Assembly: GCA_000242815.2 (NCBI GenBank)
Contig: AHHB01000037.1
Location: forward strand, 124,001-188,000
Origin: Janthinobacterium lividum PAMC 25724
Lineage (GTDB): Bacteria > Pseudomonadota > Gammaproteobacteria > Burkholderiales > Burkholderiaceae_D
DNA: 64,000 nucleotides
Direction: 5' to 3'
The notes under the pieces are model-generated. The model saw only the letters and a program-made list of their open reading frames with translations. It searched no databases and was not told the DNA's origin. This document shows positions 53,435-63,594 of this stretch, one piece after another; the first letter of the stretch is position 1; every line of letters begins with the position of its first letter. Both the position numbers and the translations under genes were made by a program.

Positions 53435-55084
53435 ATGAACAATTCCACTCAAAGCGTCGGCACCCGGCTGGCAATCGGCTTCGGCATCACTTTTGCGCTG
53501 ACCATCATACTCACCGGCCTGGCCATGAATCGGGTCGGCAGTATCGACCAAACGCTCAGCCGCGTCAACGATGTCAATAACGTTAAACAACGCCACGCGA
53601 TCAACTTTCGCGGCAGCGTCCACGACCGCGCGATTGCCGTGCGCGACGTGGTGCTGGCCACTGACGACACGGCCGTGCAGGCGCAGGTAAAGAAAATCAA
53701 GGCGCTTGACGAAAAATACCAGCAATCTGCCGCTCCCCTCGATGCCTTGTTTGCCGGTGATGTGACTGCCGACGAAAAAGCGGCCTTGGCCACCATCAAG
53801 GAAACCGAGCGCCGCGTGCAACCGTTGATCTCCAAGGTGATTGAGTTGCGTAACGCCGGGCAGTTGCCGCAGGCTTCGAGCCTGCTGGCACAGCAGGTCA
53901 GTCCGGCCTTCGTCGACTGGTTGGCGTCGGTGAACACGCTGATCGACTTGGAAGAAAAAATGAGCCAGGAGGCTACCGCCGGCGCGCGGGAGCTGAGCAG
54001 CAGCTTTTTCACCTGGATGCTGGTGCTGTGTTCAATTGCCATTGCCGCTGGCGTAAGCAGTGCCTGGTATATCGGTCGCGGACTGCTGCTGCAACTCGGC
54101 GGACAACCCGATTACGCCGTCAGTATCGTCACCCGCATCGCTGCTGGCGACTTGTCCGTCGATATACACACCGCGAAAGACGACCACAGCAGCCTGTTGT
54201 TCGCGATGAAAAAAATGCGCGACAATCTGGTCGACATTGTTGCCCAGGTGCGCACCGGCACCGAAACGATTTTCAACGCCTCGACCGAGATCGCGGCGGG
54301 CAACTTCGATCTCTCATCGCGCACCGAGCGCCAGGCAGGAACGCTTGAAGAGACCGCCTCGTCGATGCAGGAATTAACCGGCACCGTGCGCCAGAATACC
54401 GAGCATGCGCAGCAGGCCAATGTACTGGCCGAGTCGGCATCCGCAGTGGCGGTACGTGGCGGGGTCGTGGTCGCGCAAGTGGTCGAAACGATGGCGGCAA
54501 TCAATGAATCGTCGAAGAAAATTGTCGACATCATCGGCGTGATCGACTCGATTGCATTCCAGACCAATATCCTGGCGCTCAATGCCGCCGTGGAAGCGGC
54601 GCGCGCCGGCGAGCAGGGCCGCGGCTTTGCTGTCGTGGCAACCGAGGTGCGTAACCTGGCTCAGCGGTCGGCTTCAGCCGCCAGCGAAATCAAGACCCTG
54701 ATTGGCAGCTCGGTGCAGCGCGTTGAAATCGGCGCGCGCCTGGTTGACGATGCCGGCGCGACGATGGAAGAGATTGTGAGCAGCGTAAAACGCGTCACTG
54801 CCATCATGGCGGAGATCAGCCTGGCCAGCCAGGAACAAAACACCGGCATCGAATCGGTCAACCAGGCCGTGGGCGAGATGGATGAAGCGACGCAACAAAA
54901 TGCCGCCATGGTCGAACAAGCCAGCAGCGCAGCGGCAGCGTTGCAGAAAGAAGCGCAGATGCTAGCCGAAGTGGTCGGCGTATTCCAGCTTACCGCCAAT
55001 GCGGCAGATAGCGCCAGCATCACGCATGCCGGCCTCAAGACGCATGCCTTGCTGACTGCCGGCCGCGTGGCCATACCGCGATAG
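53435..55084 (+). CDS. Methyl-accepting chemotaxis protein (4HB-HAMP-MA)
   Basis: This 549-residue receptor has an N-terminal membrane helix ([20 protein letters not shown]), a four-helix-bundle sensor domain in the periplasm (about residues 35-185) and a second helix ([20 protein letters not shown]). HAMP and a long signalling coiled coil follow. The tip sequence [40 protein letters not shown] is the invariant kinase-contact region. Start ATG 53435 puts the first helix in the normal place; ATG 53423 is possible. No chemotaxis gene is adjacent. 53154-53434 holds no gene. Confidence 0.93.
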   Translation: MNNSTQSVGTRLAIGFGITFALTIILTGLAMNRVGSIDQTLSRVNDVNNVKQRHAINFRGSVHDRAIAVRDVVLATDDTAVQAQVKKIKALDEKYQQSAAPLDALFAGDVTADEKAALATIKETERRVQPLISKVIELRNAGQLPQASSLLAQQVSPAFVDWLASVNTLIDLEEKMSQEATAGARELSSSFFTWMLVLCSIAIAAGVSSAWYIGRGLLLQLGGQPDYAVSIVTRIAAGDLSVDIHTAKDDHSSLLFAMKKMRDNLVDIVAQVRTGTETIFNASTEIAAGNFDLSSRTERQAGTLEETASSMQELTGTVRQNTEHAQQANVLAESASAVAVRGGVVVAQVVETMAAINESSKKIVDIIGVIDSIAFQTNILALNAAVEAARAGEQGRGFAVVATEVRNLAQRSASAASEIKTLIGSSVQRVEIGARLVDDAGATMEEIVSSVKRVTAIMAEISLASQEQNTGIESVNQAVGEMDEATQQNAAMVEQASSAAAALQKEAQMLAEVVGVFQLTANAADSASITHAGLKTHALLTAGRVAIPR

Positions 55085-55119
55085 ACGCGTGCATGAGCGC
55101 ATGTTTCAATGTTGGCATC

Positions 55120-55147
55120 GGGGTCTGCCGCACCAGCGACAGACCCC
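55120..55147 (+). terminator. Hairpin after the chemoreceptor gene
   Basis: GGGGTCTG (55120-55127) pairs with CAGACCCC (55140-55147). A run of five T residues follows only about 13 bases later, so it is a weak candidate for the terminator of the receptor gene. Confidence 0.4.
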
Positions 55148-55308
55148 GTGACACTGGCATTTTTCGTGCTGACTGGGCGTTTTTTGTACAGTAGCAGCTA
55201 CGCCGTGCATGCAGCCGCCGCAGCACCTGGAACTAGGCAGCGCCCTTGCACTAAAATCCATCATCTGGGCATCTGCTACACTGGTCCGATCACATCCGGG
55301 GCCATTGC

Positions 55309-55545
55309 ATGAATTCAGAAAAACTGGCGCTGCTAGTCGCGCGCGAAATGCCATATGGGAAATATCAGGGACGGCTGCTGGCCGACTTGCCGGGGCACTA
55401 CCTGGGCTGGTTCGCGCGCGAGGGATTTCCCTCGGGCGAACTGGGCAGTTTAATCGCGCTGATGTACGAGCTCGACCACAACGATTTGCGCAGCCTGCTC
55501 GATCCCTTGCGCACGCACAAGTCGCCGTGGCGGCCGGGTGAGTAA
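55309..55545 (+). CDS. DUF3820 family protein
   Basis: The 78-residue protein has the typical DUF3820 pattern MPYGKYQGRLLADLPGHYL, then WFAREGFPSGELG. Members include a small quorum-sensing-regulated factor of Pseudomonas, and the motif also occurs next to exonuclease domains. Function here is unknown. It is convergent with the glutaredoxin-like gene and only 23 bases separate their ends. Confidence 0.82.
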   Translation: MNSEKLALLVAREMPYGKYQGRLLADLPGHYLGWFAREGFPSGELGSLIALMYELDHNDLRSLLDPLRTHKSPWRPGE

Positions 55546-55568
55546 GGAGCGTAAGACCAGCCTTAAAA

Positions 55569-55946
55569 CTAGCGCATTTTCTTCGCCAGCATGGCGCTGA
55601 ACGCGCCATTTTCCACCAGCTTTTGCAGCTCGCTGGCGCCACCGATGAGAATGCCGTTGACAAAAATCATGGGGAACGTGGGCCAGCCCGTCCACATTTT
55701 TAAAGCATTGCGCCGGTGCCACTGATTCAAATAGCTGCCGTATTGCAGGTATTGATAAGGTGTGCCCAACACGTCGAGCATCTTGCGCGCTTTGCGCGGA
55801 AACGGATTGAACGCCATGCCGACCACCACCACCTGGTGTGTGGCGATGGCAGCCTGCACCTCGCGCACGATGTCCGTGTGCTTGCTGCCGATCAAAGCGC
55901 GGGCGGCGGGATGGATCTGGTCTTCGTCAAGGATGGCGCGGGTCAT
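55569..55946 (-). CDS. Glutaredoxin-fold protein without cysteines
   Basis: The 125-residue protein follows the glutaredoxin plan: a strand (HQVVVVGMAFNPFP), the helix RKARKMLDVL, the cis-Pro segment WPTFPMIFVNG and the GGASEL glutathione-contact loop. The place of the active CxxC or CxxS is taken by NPFP, and the whole protein contains no Cys. It therefore cannot do thiol chemistry and may act as a binding or scaffold protein. ATG 55946 follows AGGAC. The open frame upstream to 56351 is not coding. Confidence 0.75.
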   Translation of the reverse strand: MTRAILDEDQIHPAARALIGSKHTDIVREVQAAIATHQVVVVGMAFNPFPRKARKMLDVLGTPYQYLQYGSYLNQWHRRNALKMWTGWPTFPMIFVNGILIGGASELQKLVENGAFSAMLAKKMR

Positions 55947-56134
55947 GAAAGTCCTGGGGTTGGTGGAACGTAGCGTGCGAATGACGTATTGTGCCATGCG
56001 CACAGGCTGGCGTGGGCATGCGGGAACGCAGGCACGCCATCGTCGTGAGGGCGGGCCTGCGAATGCCGGCCCACCGGTGCTTGCAAGCGCGTGATGCACG
56101 ATGACCTGCTGGCAAAAGTGCAGCTCGGCATCGC

Positions 56135-58294
56135 TTAAGCGCTCACCGTTTCTAGGCGCAGTTGCCGCCCCTCGCGCAGCATCGCCTCGAATTGCGCCGC
56201 CGGCACGGCCGGACTGAATAGATAGCCTTGCAGCTGATCGCAGCCCAGTTCGCGCAAGAAGCGCATTTGCTCGGCCGTTTCCACCCCTTCCGCGACGATT
56301 TCCTGGCGCAACTGTTGCGCCATGGTCACGATGGCGCGGGCGATGGCGCAATCGTTTTCCTCGAAGGGCAAGCCGATCACAAACGAGCGGTCAATTTTTA
56401 ATGTGCTGATGGGGAATTTTTTCAAATACGCCAGGCTGGAATAACCGGTACCAAAATCGTCCAGCGCCAGCGCCAGGCCCATGGCCACCAGCTGGTTCAT
56501 GATGTCGATCACCTTGTCGGCACCGCGCATCAGCAGGCTTTCCGTGATTTCCAGCATGATTTGGTCGGGCCGCACCTGGTAGCGCTCCAGCACGGCAGCT
56601 ATGCGCGCCGGCAACTGCTCATCGAACTGGCGCGCCGACAGGTTGACGGCGATAGCCGGCATATGCAAGCCACGGTCTTCCCAGCTGCGGATCTGGCGGC
56701 AGGCCTCGTCCAGCACCCAGGTGCCCAGCTCCAGAATCAAACTGGTTTCCTCGGCAACAGGAATGAAGAGGCCGGGCGAGACCATGCCGCGCATCGGATG
56801 CTTCCAGCGCAGCAAGGCTTCCGCGCCCACGATGCGGCCGCTGGCCAGGCTCACTTTCGGCTGGTAATGTAATTCCAGCTCCTTGTCGCCCAGCGCCAAT
56901 CGCATTTCGCTTTCCAGACGCAAATGCTCCTTGGCCCGCCTGTTCATGTCTTCACGATAAAACAGGAAGGTCGATTCGATGGCCTGCCCCGCCTTGGCCA
57001 CGGCCACGTCGGCAAAGCGGAACAGGGCGGGCGCTTCCAGGCCGTCTTCCGGATACACGGTAATGCCGATGCTCGCGCCCACGTGCAGGGCGTGCGCATC
57101 AATATTGATCGGTGCTTCAAGCAAGCTGAGCAGTTTTTGCGCCACATTCGCCGCGTGTTCGCGCTTTTCGATGTGCAACAACGCCACGACAAATTTGCTG
57201 TTATCGACGCGCGCCAGAATGTCGGCATCGCGCAGCGCGCCCAGGAACAGCCGGCCGATGGCGATCACCAGCTGGTCGCCCACTTCATGGCCCAAGGTAT
57301 CGCTGATGGAACCGATACGACTGATGTCGATGACCATCAGCGCGCCATGCGTGCCCTGCCGTTTCGCTTCGGCCAGGCCCTGATCCACCAGTTGGTTCAG
57401 CAGGCAGCGGTTAGGCAAGCCCGTCAGGCTGTCGTAGTTGGCCATGCGCTGCATGCGCGCCTCGGCATCCTTGTGCACTGAGATATCGGAAAACAGGGAA
57501 AACACATGGCTGATTTCGCCAAATTCATCGCGCACGACGCTGATCGTGACATCTTGCGGGAATAGCTGGCCATTCTTGCGCTTACCGATGATTTCGCCGC
57601 GCCAGGAACCGTGGCCCCGCATGGCGGCGCGCACCTTGGCGCGGAAGTCGGGGTCGTGCACGCCCGAGCGCAGCAAATCGGGGGTGCGGCCGATAGCCTC
57701 GGCCGGCGAATAGCCGGTGATGCGGCTAAAGGAACTGTTGATGGAGACGATGCGCTCCTCCGCATCCGTGATCAGCACGGCTTGCTCGCTATCTTCGATG
57801 ATGCGTGCGTGCAACTTCACCTTATCCACGTCGGACAGCGGTTCGCTCATGGCCGACAGGCGCACGGCCATGCCGCAAGCCTTGCCCGACTGATCGTAGA
57901 TCAGGTGGCGGTGCATGCGCAGCCACGTCACCATGCCCGACTTCTTGCGCCGGCGCACATCGGTCGCCACGTCGCCCTGCATGAAATGCAGTTCCAGCAC
58001 GCTCGCTTCCGCATCGTCTTCGGGATACAAAAACAGGATGTGCTGGCCCAGCGCCTCGAGTTCGGAATAGCCGAACATCTGTTCGGCACCATGGTTCCAG
58101 CCGATCAGGAAGCCATCGGGGTCGATTTCCAGCAAGGCATCGGCCGGCGCCACGCGCACCACGGGCCGGCCGGCGACGCGCAGCCGCTGCAGCTCTTGCT
58201 CCAGCCGCAACAGGGTGGCCCCCTGCTGCGGCCCGGCCTGTTCACGGGCATCCTGCGCCAGGCGCAGGCACAGCGCGACCTTCGCTTCAAGCAT
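56135..58294 (-). CDS. PAS-PAS-GGDEF(degenerate)-EAL phosphodiesterase
   Basis: The 719-residue cytoplasmic protein has two PAS domains (about residues 48-150, around DPDGFLIGWNHGAEQMFGYS, and 165-285, around SINSSFSRITGYSPAEAIGR). A GGDEF-type domain follows with RVDNSKF in place of RxGGDEF, so it should not make c-di-GMP. The EAL domain is complete (EALLRW, NLSARQ, EITES, DDFGTGYSS, KIDRSFV, AEGVE). It is therefore probably a PAS-controlled c-di-GMP phosphodiesterase. It stands alone, with the LysR terminator upstream. Confidence 0.9.
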   Translation of the reverse strand: MLEAKVALCLRLAQDAREQAGPQQGATLLRLEQELQRLRVAGRPVVRVAPADALLEIDPDGFLIGWNHGAEQMFGYSELEALGQHILFLYPEDDAEASVLELHFMQGDVATDVRRRKKSGMVTWLRMHRHLIYDQSGKACGMAVRLSAMSEPLSDVDKVKLHARIIEDSEQAVLITDAEERIVSINSSFSRITGYSPAEAIGRTPDLLRSGVHDPDFRAKVRAAMRGHGSWRGEIIGKRKNGQLFPQDVTISVVRDEFGEISHVFSLFSDISVHKDAEARMQRMANYDSLTGLPNRCLLNQLVDQGLAEAKRQGTHGALMVIDISRIGSISDTLGHEVGDQLVIAIGRLFLGALRDADILARVDNSKFVVALLHIEKREHAANVAQKLLSLLEAPINIDAHALHVGASIGITVYPEDGLEAPALFRFADVAVAKAGQAIESTFLFYREDMNRRAKEHLRLESEMRLALGDKELELHYQPKVSLASGRIVGAEALLRWKHPMRGMVSPGLFIPVAEETSLILELGTWVLDEACRQIRSWEDRGLHMPAIAVNLSARQFDEQLPARIAAVLERYQVRPDQIMLEITESLLMRGADKVIDIMNQLVAMGLALALDDFGTGYSSLAYLKKFPISTLKIDRSFVIGLPFEENDCAIARAIVTMAQQLRQEIVAEGVETAEQMRFLRELGCDQLQGYLFSPAVPAAQFEAMLREGRQLRLETVSA

Positions 58295-58426
58295 GGCAAC
58301 CTCGCGCGTGTGCCAAGTCAGGGAAACATATCAGAGGCGCTGCGGTGTGTGTAATCATCAAAATCCCACTCAGGGGCATGGAGGTCAGGACAGAAAGACG
58401 GTGGAAATACTATGAATATGGTAACT

Positions 58427-58456
58427 TAAAAATGTTGACGTATGTCAACATTTTAA
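58427..58456 (-). terminator. Terminator of the lysR gene
   Basis: An 11-bp inverted repeat (AAAATGTTGAC with GTCAACATTTT, loop of four) is followed on the minus strand by five T residues. It lies between the lysR stop and the PAS-GGDEF-EAL start. Confidence 0.7.
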
Positions 58457-58497
58457 GACCTCAGCAGAAGCATATCGCACCGCGTCACGGTCTTGGC

Positions 58498-59421
58498 TCA
58501 GGCGCGGCCCGGCAGATGCTGTGCCAGGCGGGCAAATACATCGGGTTCGCGCATGCGCGCCATCCACCAGCGCAGCGCGGCGCCATCCTCGCCCACGCGC
58601 CACGCCAGGTAAAACGTTTCTGACGGTTTTGGCTCTTCCACGGCCTTTTCCACCAACAAGCCGCTGGCGATAGCGGCGCGCGCACACGGCCCCGGCAAGA
58701 AGCCAAAGCCCAGCCCCAGCACCTGATAATCGAACTTGACCTGCATGTTCGGCACGCTCAAGACATCTTGCCCCAACAGCACACCCACGGTGCGCGGCGC
58801 CAAATGGCGCGCCGAATCAGCCACCACCACTGCCCGGTACTGCTGCAAGTGAGCGCGCGACAAGGGTTGCGCCACCTGTGCCAGCGGGTGCGTGGGGGCG
58901 ACGGCAAACACAAAGTCAAGCATGCCGATCGGCTGCGCAATGTAGCCGCCACCGGCCGGCCCGTCGCCGGGCGCGCCCAGCAGCAGGTCGACCCGCCGCT
59001 CCAGCAGCGATTCCCAGGTGCCCGACAGGGTGTCTTGCGACAGGCGCAAGCGCGTCTGCTCGGCTACCGCATAAAAAGCGCGCACGTCGTCGGCCAGCGC
59101 CACGGCGGAAAACATGGAATCGATGCCGATGGACAATTCCGTCTCCCAGCCGCAAGCCACCCGGCGCACGCGATGCTCGAGGTCCTGCGCTGCCTTCAGC
59201 AGGTAGCGGCCCTCTTTCAGCAATTCCTGGCCAGCCGTCGTCAGCATGACTTTCGGACCGTTGCGCTGGAATACCTGTACACCCAAGTCGTCTTCCAGCT
59301 TGGCCACCGTGTAGGAAATGGTGGACGGCACTTTATGCAACTCCTTGCCGGCCGCTGAAAACGATCCGCGGCGGTCGATGGCGTCGACGATTTGCAAAGC
59401 TTCCAGGCTCAGTCTTAACAT
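58498..59421 (-). CDS. LysR-family transcriptional regulator
   Basis: The 307-residue protein has the N-terminal LysR helix-turn-helix (DAIDRRGSFSAAGKELHKVP then STISYTVAKLEDDLG) and a periplasmic-binding-protein-like effector domain. It is divergent from the pirin gene with about 165 bases between them, the normal arrangement for a regulator and its target. Start ATG 59421 places the HTH at residue 15 or so; the longer frame to 59589 would run through the shared promoter region. Confidence 0.92.
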   Translation of the reverse strand: MLRLSLEALQIVDAIDRRGSFSAAGKELHKVPSTISYTVAKLEDDLGVQVFQRNGPKVMLTTAGQELLKEGRYLLKAAQDLEHRVRRVACGWETELSIGIDSMFSAVALADDVRAFYAVAEQTRLRLSQDTLSGTWESLLERRVDLLLGAPGDGPAGGGYIAQPIGMLDFVFAVAPTHPLAQVAQPLSRAHLQQYRAVVVADSARHLAPRTVGVLLGQDVLSVPNMQVKFDYQVLGLGFGFLPGPCARAAIASGLLVEKAVEEPKPSETFYLAWRVGEDGAALRWWMARMREPDVFARLAQHLPGRA

Positions 59422-59587
59422 TCGATTTTTTCGATCATAGCATGATAGATTTTCCGTTTTTCTTTCCAGCCTGGCCGGCCTATACTTGCTACATCGCGTA
59501 GAAAAGTCAAGAAAAGACGCCAAAGCAACTGCCAGGCAACGGTCCTTCGAAATTATCGCACATTCACTTATAGAAACGGAGTCCAGC

Positions 59588-60289
59588 ATGTTACAGATTC
59601 GTCATAGCGAGCAACGCGGTGCCGCCAACCACGGCTGGCTCAATTCCCATCACAGCTTTTCTTTTGGCAGCTACCACGATCCGCTGCACATGGGTTTTGG
59701 CCCCCTGCTGGTCATCAATGAAGACCGCGTCACGCCAGGCCAGGGTTTCGGCACGCACGGCCACCGCGATATGGAAATCATTTCGTATGTGCTCGACGGC
59801 GCGCTTGAACACAAGGACAGCATGGGCACCGGTTCGGTCCTGCATTACGGCGATGTGCAGCGCATGAGCGCCGGCAGCGGCGTGCGTCACAGCGAGTTCA
59901 ACCATTCCGCCACGGATGGCTTGCACTTCCTGCAGATATGGATCCAGCCGAACGTGACAGGCATTGCGCCCAGCTATGAAGAAAAACATTTCACGCCGCA
60001 AAGCAAACGCGGCAAGCTGCGCCTGATCGCCTCCAGCGATGGACGCCAGGGTTCCGTACTGATCCACCAGGATGCGGCCATCTACGCCAGCATCCTGCAC
60101 GAAGGCGAGCAAGCTGAACATGCGCTGGACGAAGGCCGCAACGCTTATGTGCACCTGATCCGCGGTAGCCTGGTCGTCAATGGCACAGCGCTCAAAGCGG
60201 GCGATGCGCTAAAATTAATGCAGGAAGCGGCAGTGACGTTGACCCAGGCGCACGAGGCGGAAGTGCTGCTCTTCGATTTGCCCGGGTAG
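59588..60289 (+). CDS. Pirin family protein (YhhW-like)
   Basis: The 233-residue bicupin carries the metal ligands of pirins in [14 protein letters not shown] and VRHSEFNHS (three His and one Glu). YhhW of E. coli, the closest type by length and motif ([20 protein letters not shown] at the start), cleaves quercetin. The physiological substrate is unknown. ATG 59588 follows GGAG. The gene is probably controlled by the divergent LysR protein. Confidence 0.92.
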   Translation: MLQIRHSEQRGAANHGWLNSHHSFSFGSYHDPLHMGFGPLLVINEDRVTPGQGFGTHGHRDMEIISYVLDGALEHKDSMGTGSVLHYGDVQRMSAGSGVRHSEFNHSATDGLHFLQIWIQPNVTGIAPSYEEKHFTPQSKRGKLRLIASSDGRQGSVLIHQDAAIYASILHEGEQAEHALDEGRNAYVHLIRGSLVVNGTALKAGDALKLMQEAAVTLTQAHEAEVLLFDLPG

Positions 60290-60365
60290 GGAGCCGTCTT
60301 GCAAAAGCCGGATCCGGCCGCAAATAAAGGAACAACACCAGACATTCCAGCATTCAAATCTCAGC

Positions 60366-60393
60366 CAGGGGAAATGGTTTCCCCTGCTTTTTG
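60366..60393 (+). terminator. Terminator of the pirin gene
   Basis: A 9-bp perfect stem (60366-60374 with 60378-60386, loop TGG) is followed by CTTTTTGG. The likely -10 element of ribA (TATGAT, 60395-60400) begins immediately after it. Confidence 0.8.
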
Positions 60394-60459
60394 GTATGAT
60401 GGCAGGGCGCGTCGGCACCGCAGTGGTACCGCGCGCCTTTATTTTTGACAATTACCTAT

Positions 60460-61124
60460 ATGAGCACAACCATGCAAAGCGGCGCAGACCTCCTGGCGAC
60501 AGGCGAATTGGATTACACGACTTCCTGCGCACTGCCGACGCCGTGGGCCCAGTTCACGCTGCACGCCTTTGTCGAACACGCCACGGGCAAGGAACACCTG
60601 GCCATGGTGCTGGGCGATGTCGGCAACGGCGAACCGGTACTGGCGCGCGTGCATTCCGAGTGCCTGACAGGCGACGTGCTGTTTTCCCAGCGCTGCGACT
60701 GCGCGCCCAGCTCGAAGGCGCCTTGAAACGCATCGCCGAGGAAGGCCGCGGTATTTTGCTGTACCTGCGCCAGGAAGGCCGCGGCATTGGCCTGATCAAC
60801 AAGATCCGCGCCTATCGCCTGCAGGAAGCGGGCGCCGACACGGTACAGGCGAATGAACAGCTGGGATTCAAGGCCGACGCGCGCAATTACACCTTGTGCA
60901 AGCCCATGTTTGCGCAATTCGGCATCCACAGCCTGCGCTTGATGACGAACAACCCGCGCAAGATCGCCGCCATGGAAGCGCTGGGCATCACGGTGACCGA
61001 ACGGGTGCCGCTGCTGGTCAACCGCAACGCCTTCAACCAGCACTACCTCAATACCAAGCAAAGCAAACTGGGTCACATGATGACGCCGGAAACGGCGCCG
61101 GCGCTGGAAGACGGCGCCCTGTAA
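60460..61124 (+). pseudogene. ribA: GTP cyclohydrolase II, one-base frameshift
   Basis: RibA opens the imidazole ring of GTP in the first step of riboflavin synthesis. The first frame carries the zinc ligands in [17 protein letters not shown] and then hits a stop. The second frame, from about 60705, resumes with [20 protein letters not shown] and has the GTP-site residues RQEGRGIGL and the end [11 protein letters not shown]. The string TGCGACTGCGCGCCC lacks one G; with it the join reads CDCGAQLEGAL as in the family. The restored protein has about 222 residues. This would normally be essential, so a sequence error is likely unless another copy exists. No FMN riboswitch precedes it. Confidence 0.9.
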
Positions 61125-61191
61125 TGGCCGGCGCGCGCAGCCTGGGCGCCGGCCCGCGCCAGCGTCGCTGCGGCTTACGCACAAAGGATGC

Positions 61192-62604
61192 ATGAAATTA
61201 TCTCACTACGCCTTCTTGCTGGCCGGCCTGTGCGCTGCCGCAGGGCTGCACGCGGCCTCCGCTGCCGCAGGCACCGCCACCGCAGCGGCGACCAGTACGT
61301 CGACTCCAAGCGCCAAGCCGCCAGCGGCCACCACTACGTCCGTCGCCACCGAACATGCGGCCTTGCCACCGCCCTCGTCGGCCGCGCAAAAGCTGTACAC
61401 GGCCGCGCGTGCCGACATACTGCAAGTGCGCGTGCTGCTGAAGAACGGCCGCACGCAATCGTCGGTCGGCTCAGGCTTTTTGATCGGCACGGGCAACTTG
61501 GTGGTGAGTAACTATCATGTCGTGTCGCAATTCGCGCTCGACCCCGATACCTATGTCGGCGAATGGGTCGACACCAGCGGCCAGCGCGGCAATGTGGAAT
61601 TGCTGGCCGTCGATGTGCTGCACGACCTGGCCGTCTTGCGCGTGAACCGCCACGGCACCGGTTTTTTCAAGATGCCGGAACCACTGGCACCCTTGGTTCA
61701 GGGCCAATATCTTTATTCGATGGGCAATCCGCTGGACCTGGGCTTCGCCATCTCGGAAGGCGCGTACAACGGCATCGTCACGCGCAGCTTCTACGACCAG
61801 CTGATGTTCACGGGACCGATCAATGCCGGCATGAGCGGCGGCCCCAGCGTCACCGCGACGGGCGACGTGGCCGGCGTGAATGTATCGAAACGCCTCGATG
61901 GCGAACTCGTCAGTTTTCTGGTGCCAGCCCGCTATGCCCAGCAATTGCTGGCCAAGGTGGCCCTGCAAGGCAAACCGCCGAAAGACTTCAAGCCGCTAGT
62001 GACGGCGCAGCTGCTCGCGCACCAGGATGCCATGCTGGCGCGCCTGCTCGACACGCCCTTGAGCCTGAAAGCCATGGGCCCATATCGCGTGCCCGTGCGC
62101 GAGTCGGACCAGATGCGCTGCTGGGGCCGCTCCAACGTCAAAGCCGACAAGCCCTACATGCTCGACAACACCAGCTGCGCCATGGAATCGGCGATTTTCA
62201 TTTCTGGCGCCCTGCAGACGGGGCAAGTGTCGATGCGCCACGAATTCTTGCGCAGCAGCGAACTGGGCGCGCTGCGCTTTTCCGAGCTGGCCAGCACCTC
62301 GTTCAAGAATGAAAGTTTCGGCAGCTACAAGAGCGCGCACCTGACGGGTCCCCATTGCACCGAACAGTTCGTTAAGAACAGCACCCTGCCTCTGCGCGCC
62401 GTGCTGTGCGTGCGCGCCTACCGCAAGTTTACCGGCCTGTACGATTTTGCCCTGCTGGCCGCCAGCACCGATGCGCCACTCATGAGCTTGCAAAGCCGCA
62501 TCGATGCGCGCGGCGTGTCCTACGCCAACGGTATGCGCGTCACGCGCACCTTCCTCGAAGCACTATCGCGGGCACCGGCCACCGGCGGGACAGGCCAGCC
62601 ATGA
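61192..62604 (+). CDS. Exported trypsin-like serine protease
   Basis: This 470-residue protein has a signal peptide (YAFLLAGLCAAAGLHAASA) and an Ala/Thr/Pro-rich linker. A chymotrypsin-fold domain follows with His in VVSNYHVVSQ, Asp in DVLHDLAVLRV and Ser in NAGMSGGPSVT. The C-terminal half (about residues 270-470), with several Cys, has no PDZ domain and no fold I recognise. It probably acts in the periplasm. Its stop overlaps the start of the FHA gene by four bases, so the two products likely work together. Confidence 0.85.
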   Translation: MKLSHYAFLLAGLCAAAGLHAASAAAGTATAAATSTSTPSAKPPAATTTSVATEHAALPPPSSAAQKLYTAARADILQVRVLLKNGRTQSSVGSGFLIGTGNLVVSNYHVVSQFALDPDTYVGEWVDTSGQRGNVELLAVDVLHDLAVLRVNRHGTGFFKMPEPLAPLVQGQYLYSMGNPLDLGFAISEGAYNGIVTRSFYDQLMFTGPINAGMSGGPSVTATGDVAGVNVSKRLDGELVSFLVPARYAQQLLAKVALQGKPPKDFKPLVTAQLLAHQDAMLARLLDTPLSLKAMGPYRVPVRESDQMRCWGRSNVKADKPYMLDNTSCAMESAIFISGALQTGQVSMRHEFLRSSELGALRFSELASTSFKNESFGSYKSAHLTGPHCTEQFVKNSTLPLRAVLCVRAYRKFTGLYDFALLAASTDAPLMSLQSRIDARGVSYANGMRVTRTFLEALSRAPATGGTGQP

Positions 62605-63581
62605 AAGCACCGTACTTCATCGAAATACTCGCCGACAATGGCGAGGTGCGGCAACGCCAGCAAATGGTATCGCTGCCGATTCGCATCGGCCGTGGCTACG
62701 ACAATGACGTCATCCTCGATGACGCGCACACGGCAGCCGAGCACGCCATCGTCGAAGATGATGGCACCGGCGGCCTGCTGTTGCGCGATCTGGGCAGCCA
62801 GAATGGCGTGATCCACCGGGGACAGCGGCAACTGCGCGTGGCCTTGAACGGCAACAGCATCGTGCGCCTGGGCCACACGCTCCTGCGCGTGCGCGCCAGC
62901 GACCACCCTGTTGCGCCCGAACTGAGCGACACCAGCAGGCACGAATGGGAAGGCTTGCGCCCCGCCATCGCCGGCCTGGCCATGATAGGCGCTTCGGCCG
63001 CCTTCAGTAACTGGCTCGGTGACGCGGAAGCCTTTGACCCGATTGCCAGCCTGATGATCATCGCTTACGCGCTCGCCGGCGGCCTCGTATGGGCGTCGAT
63101 CTGGACCGCGGCAAATCGCCTGTTTGGGCATGTGGCGCGCTTCGGCCGCCACCTGTTCATCATCGGCTGCGGCTTGTTGTGCATGGAGGTGTGGGAACTG
63201 GGCAGCAGCGTCGCGGCGTATGCGCTGTCGCTGGAAGTGCTGACGCGCTACGGGCGGCATCTATTCATTGTCATTGCCTGCGCCATGATCTACTACCACT
63301 TGTGCACGATCAAACCGCGACACCGGCGCCGGTTCGGCCTCGTTGCCGTGGTGCTGGCCATCATCGGCTCGACCCTGATCCTGCTGAGCAACCTGCAAAT
63401 CAACGGCCGCCTGGCCGACGAGGCCTACATGTCGGCGATTTACCCGCCTGCATTGCGCCTGAGTCCGGATCACACGACCGCGGCTTTTTGGCGCGATGCG
63501 GCCGCCTTGCAGCGCACCGTGGACGCCGAGCGCGGCAAAGCGGCCAAGGGCAGCGATGACGACGAAGACAGCGCAGAATAA
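62601..63581 (+). CDS. FHA-domain membrane protein
   Basis: The 326-residue protein has an N-terminal FHA domain (about residues 25-95: IRIGRGYDNDVILDD, then LLRDLGSQNGV), which binds phosphothreonine peptides in the cytoplasm. Five or so membrane helices follow (about 118-265), and the C-terminal tail is acidic. It is translated together with the upstream protease, an arrangement suggesting a membrane signalling pair. No Ser/Thr kinase gene is visible nearby. Confidence 0.85.
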   Translation: MKAPYFIEILADNGEVRQRQQMVSLPIRIGRGYDNDVILDDAHTAAEHAIVEDDGTGGLLLRDLGSQNGVIHRGQRQLRVALNGNSIVRLGHTLLRVRASDHPVAPELSDTSRHEWEGLRPAIAGLAMIGASAAFSNWLGDAEAFDPIASLMIIAYALAGGLVWASIWTAANRLFGHVARFGRHLFIIGCGLLCMEVWELGSSVAAYALSLEVLTRYGRHLFIVIACAMIYYHLCTIKPRHRRRFGLVAVVLAIIGSTLILLSNLQINGRLADEAYMSAIYPPALRLSPDHTTAAFWRDAAALQRTVDAERGKAAKGSDDDEDSAE

Positions 63582-63594
63582 GCTTCCATCAGAC

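Noticed and set aside
60290-60459. FMN riboswitch before ribA
   Set aside because: The conserved FMN aptamer segments are missing; the visible hairpin is the pirin terminator.
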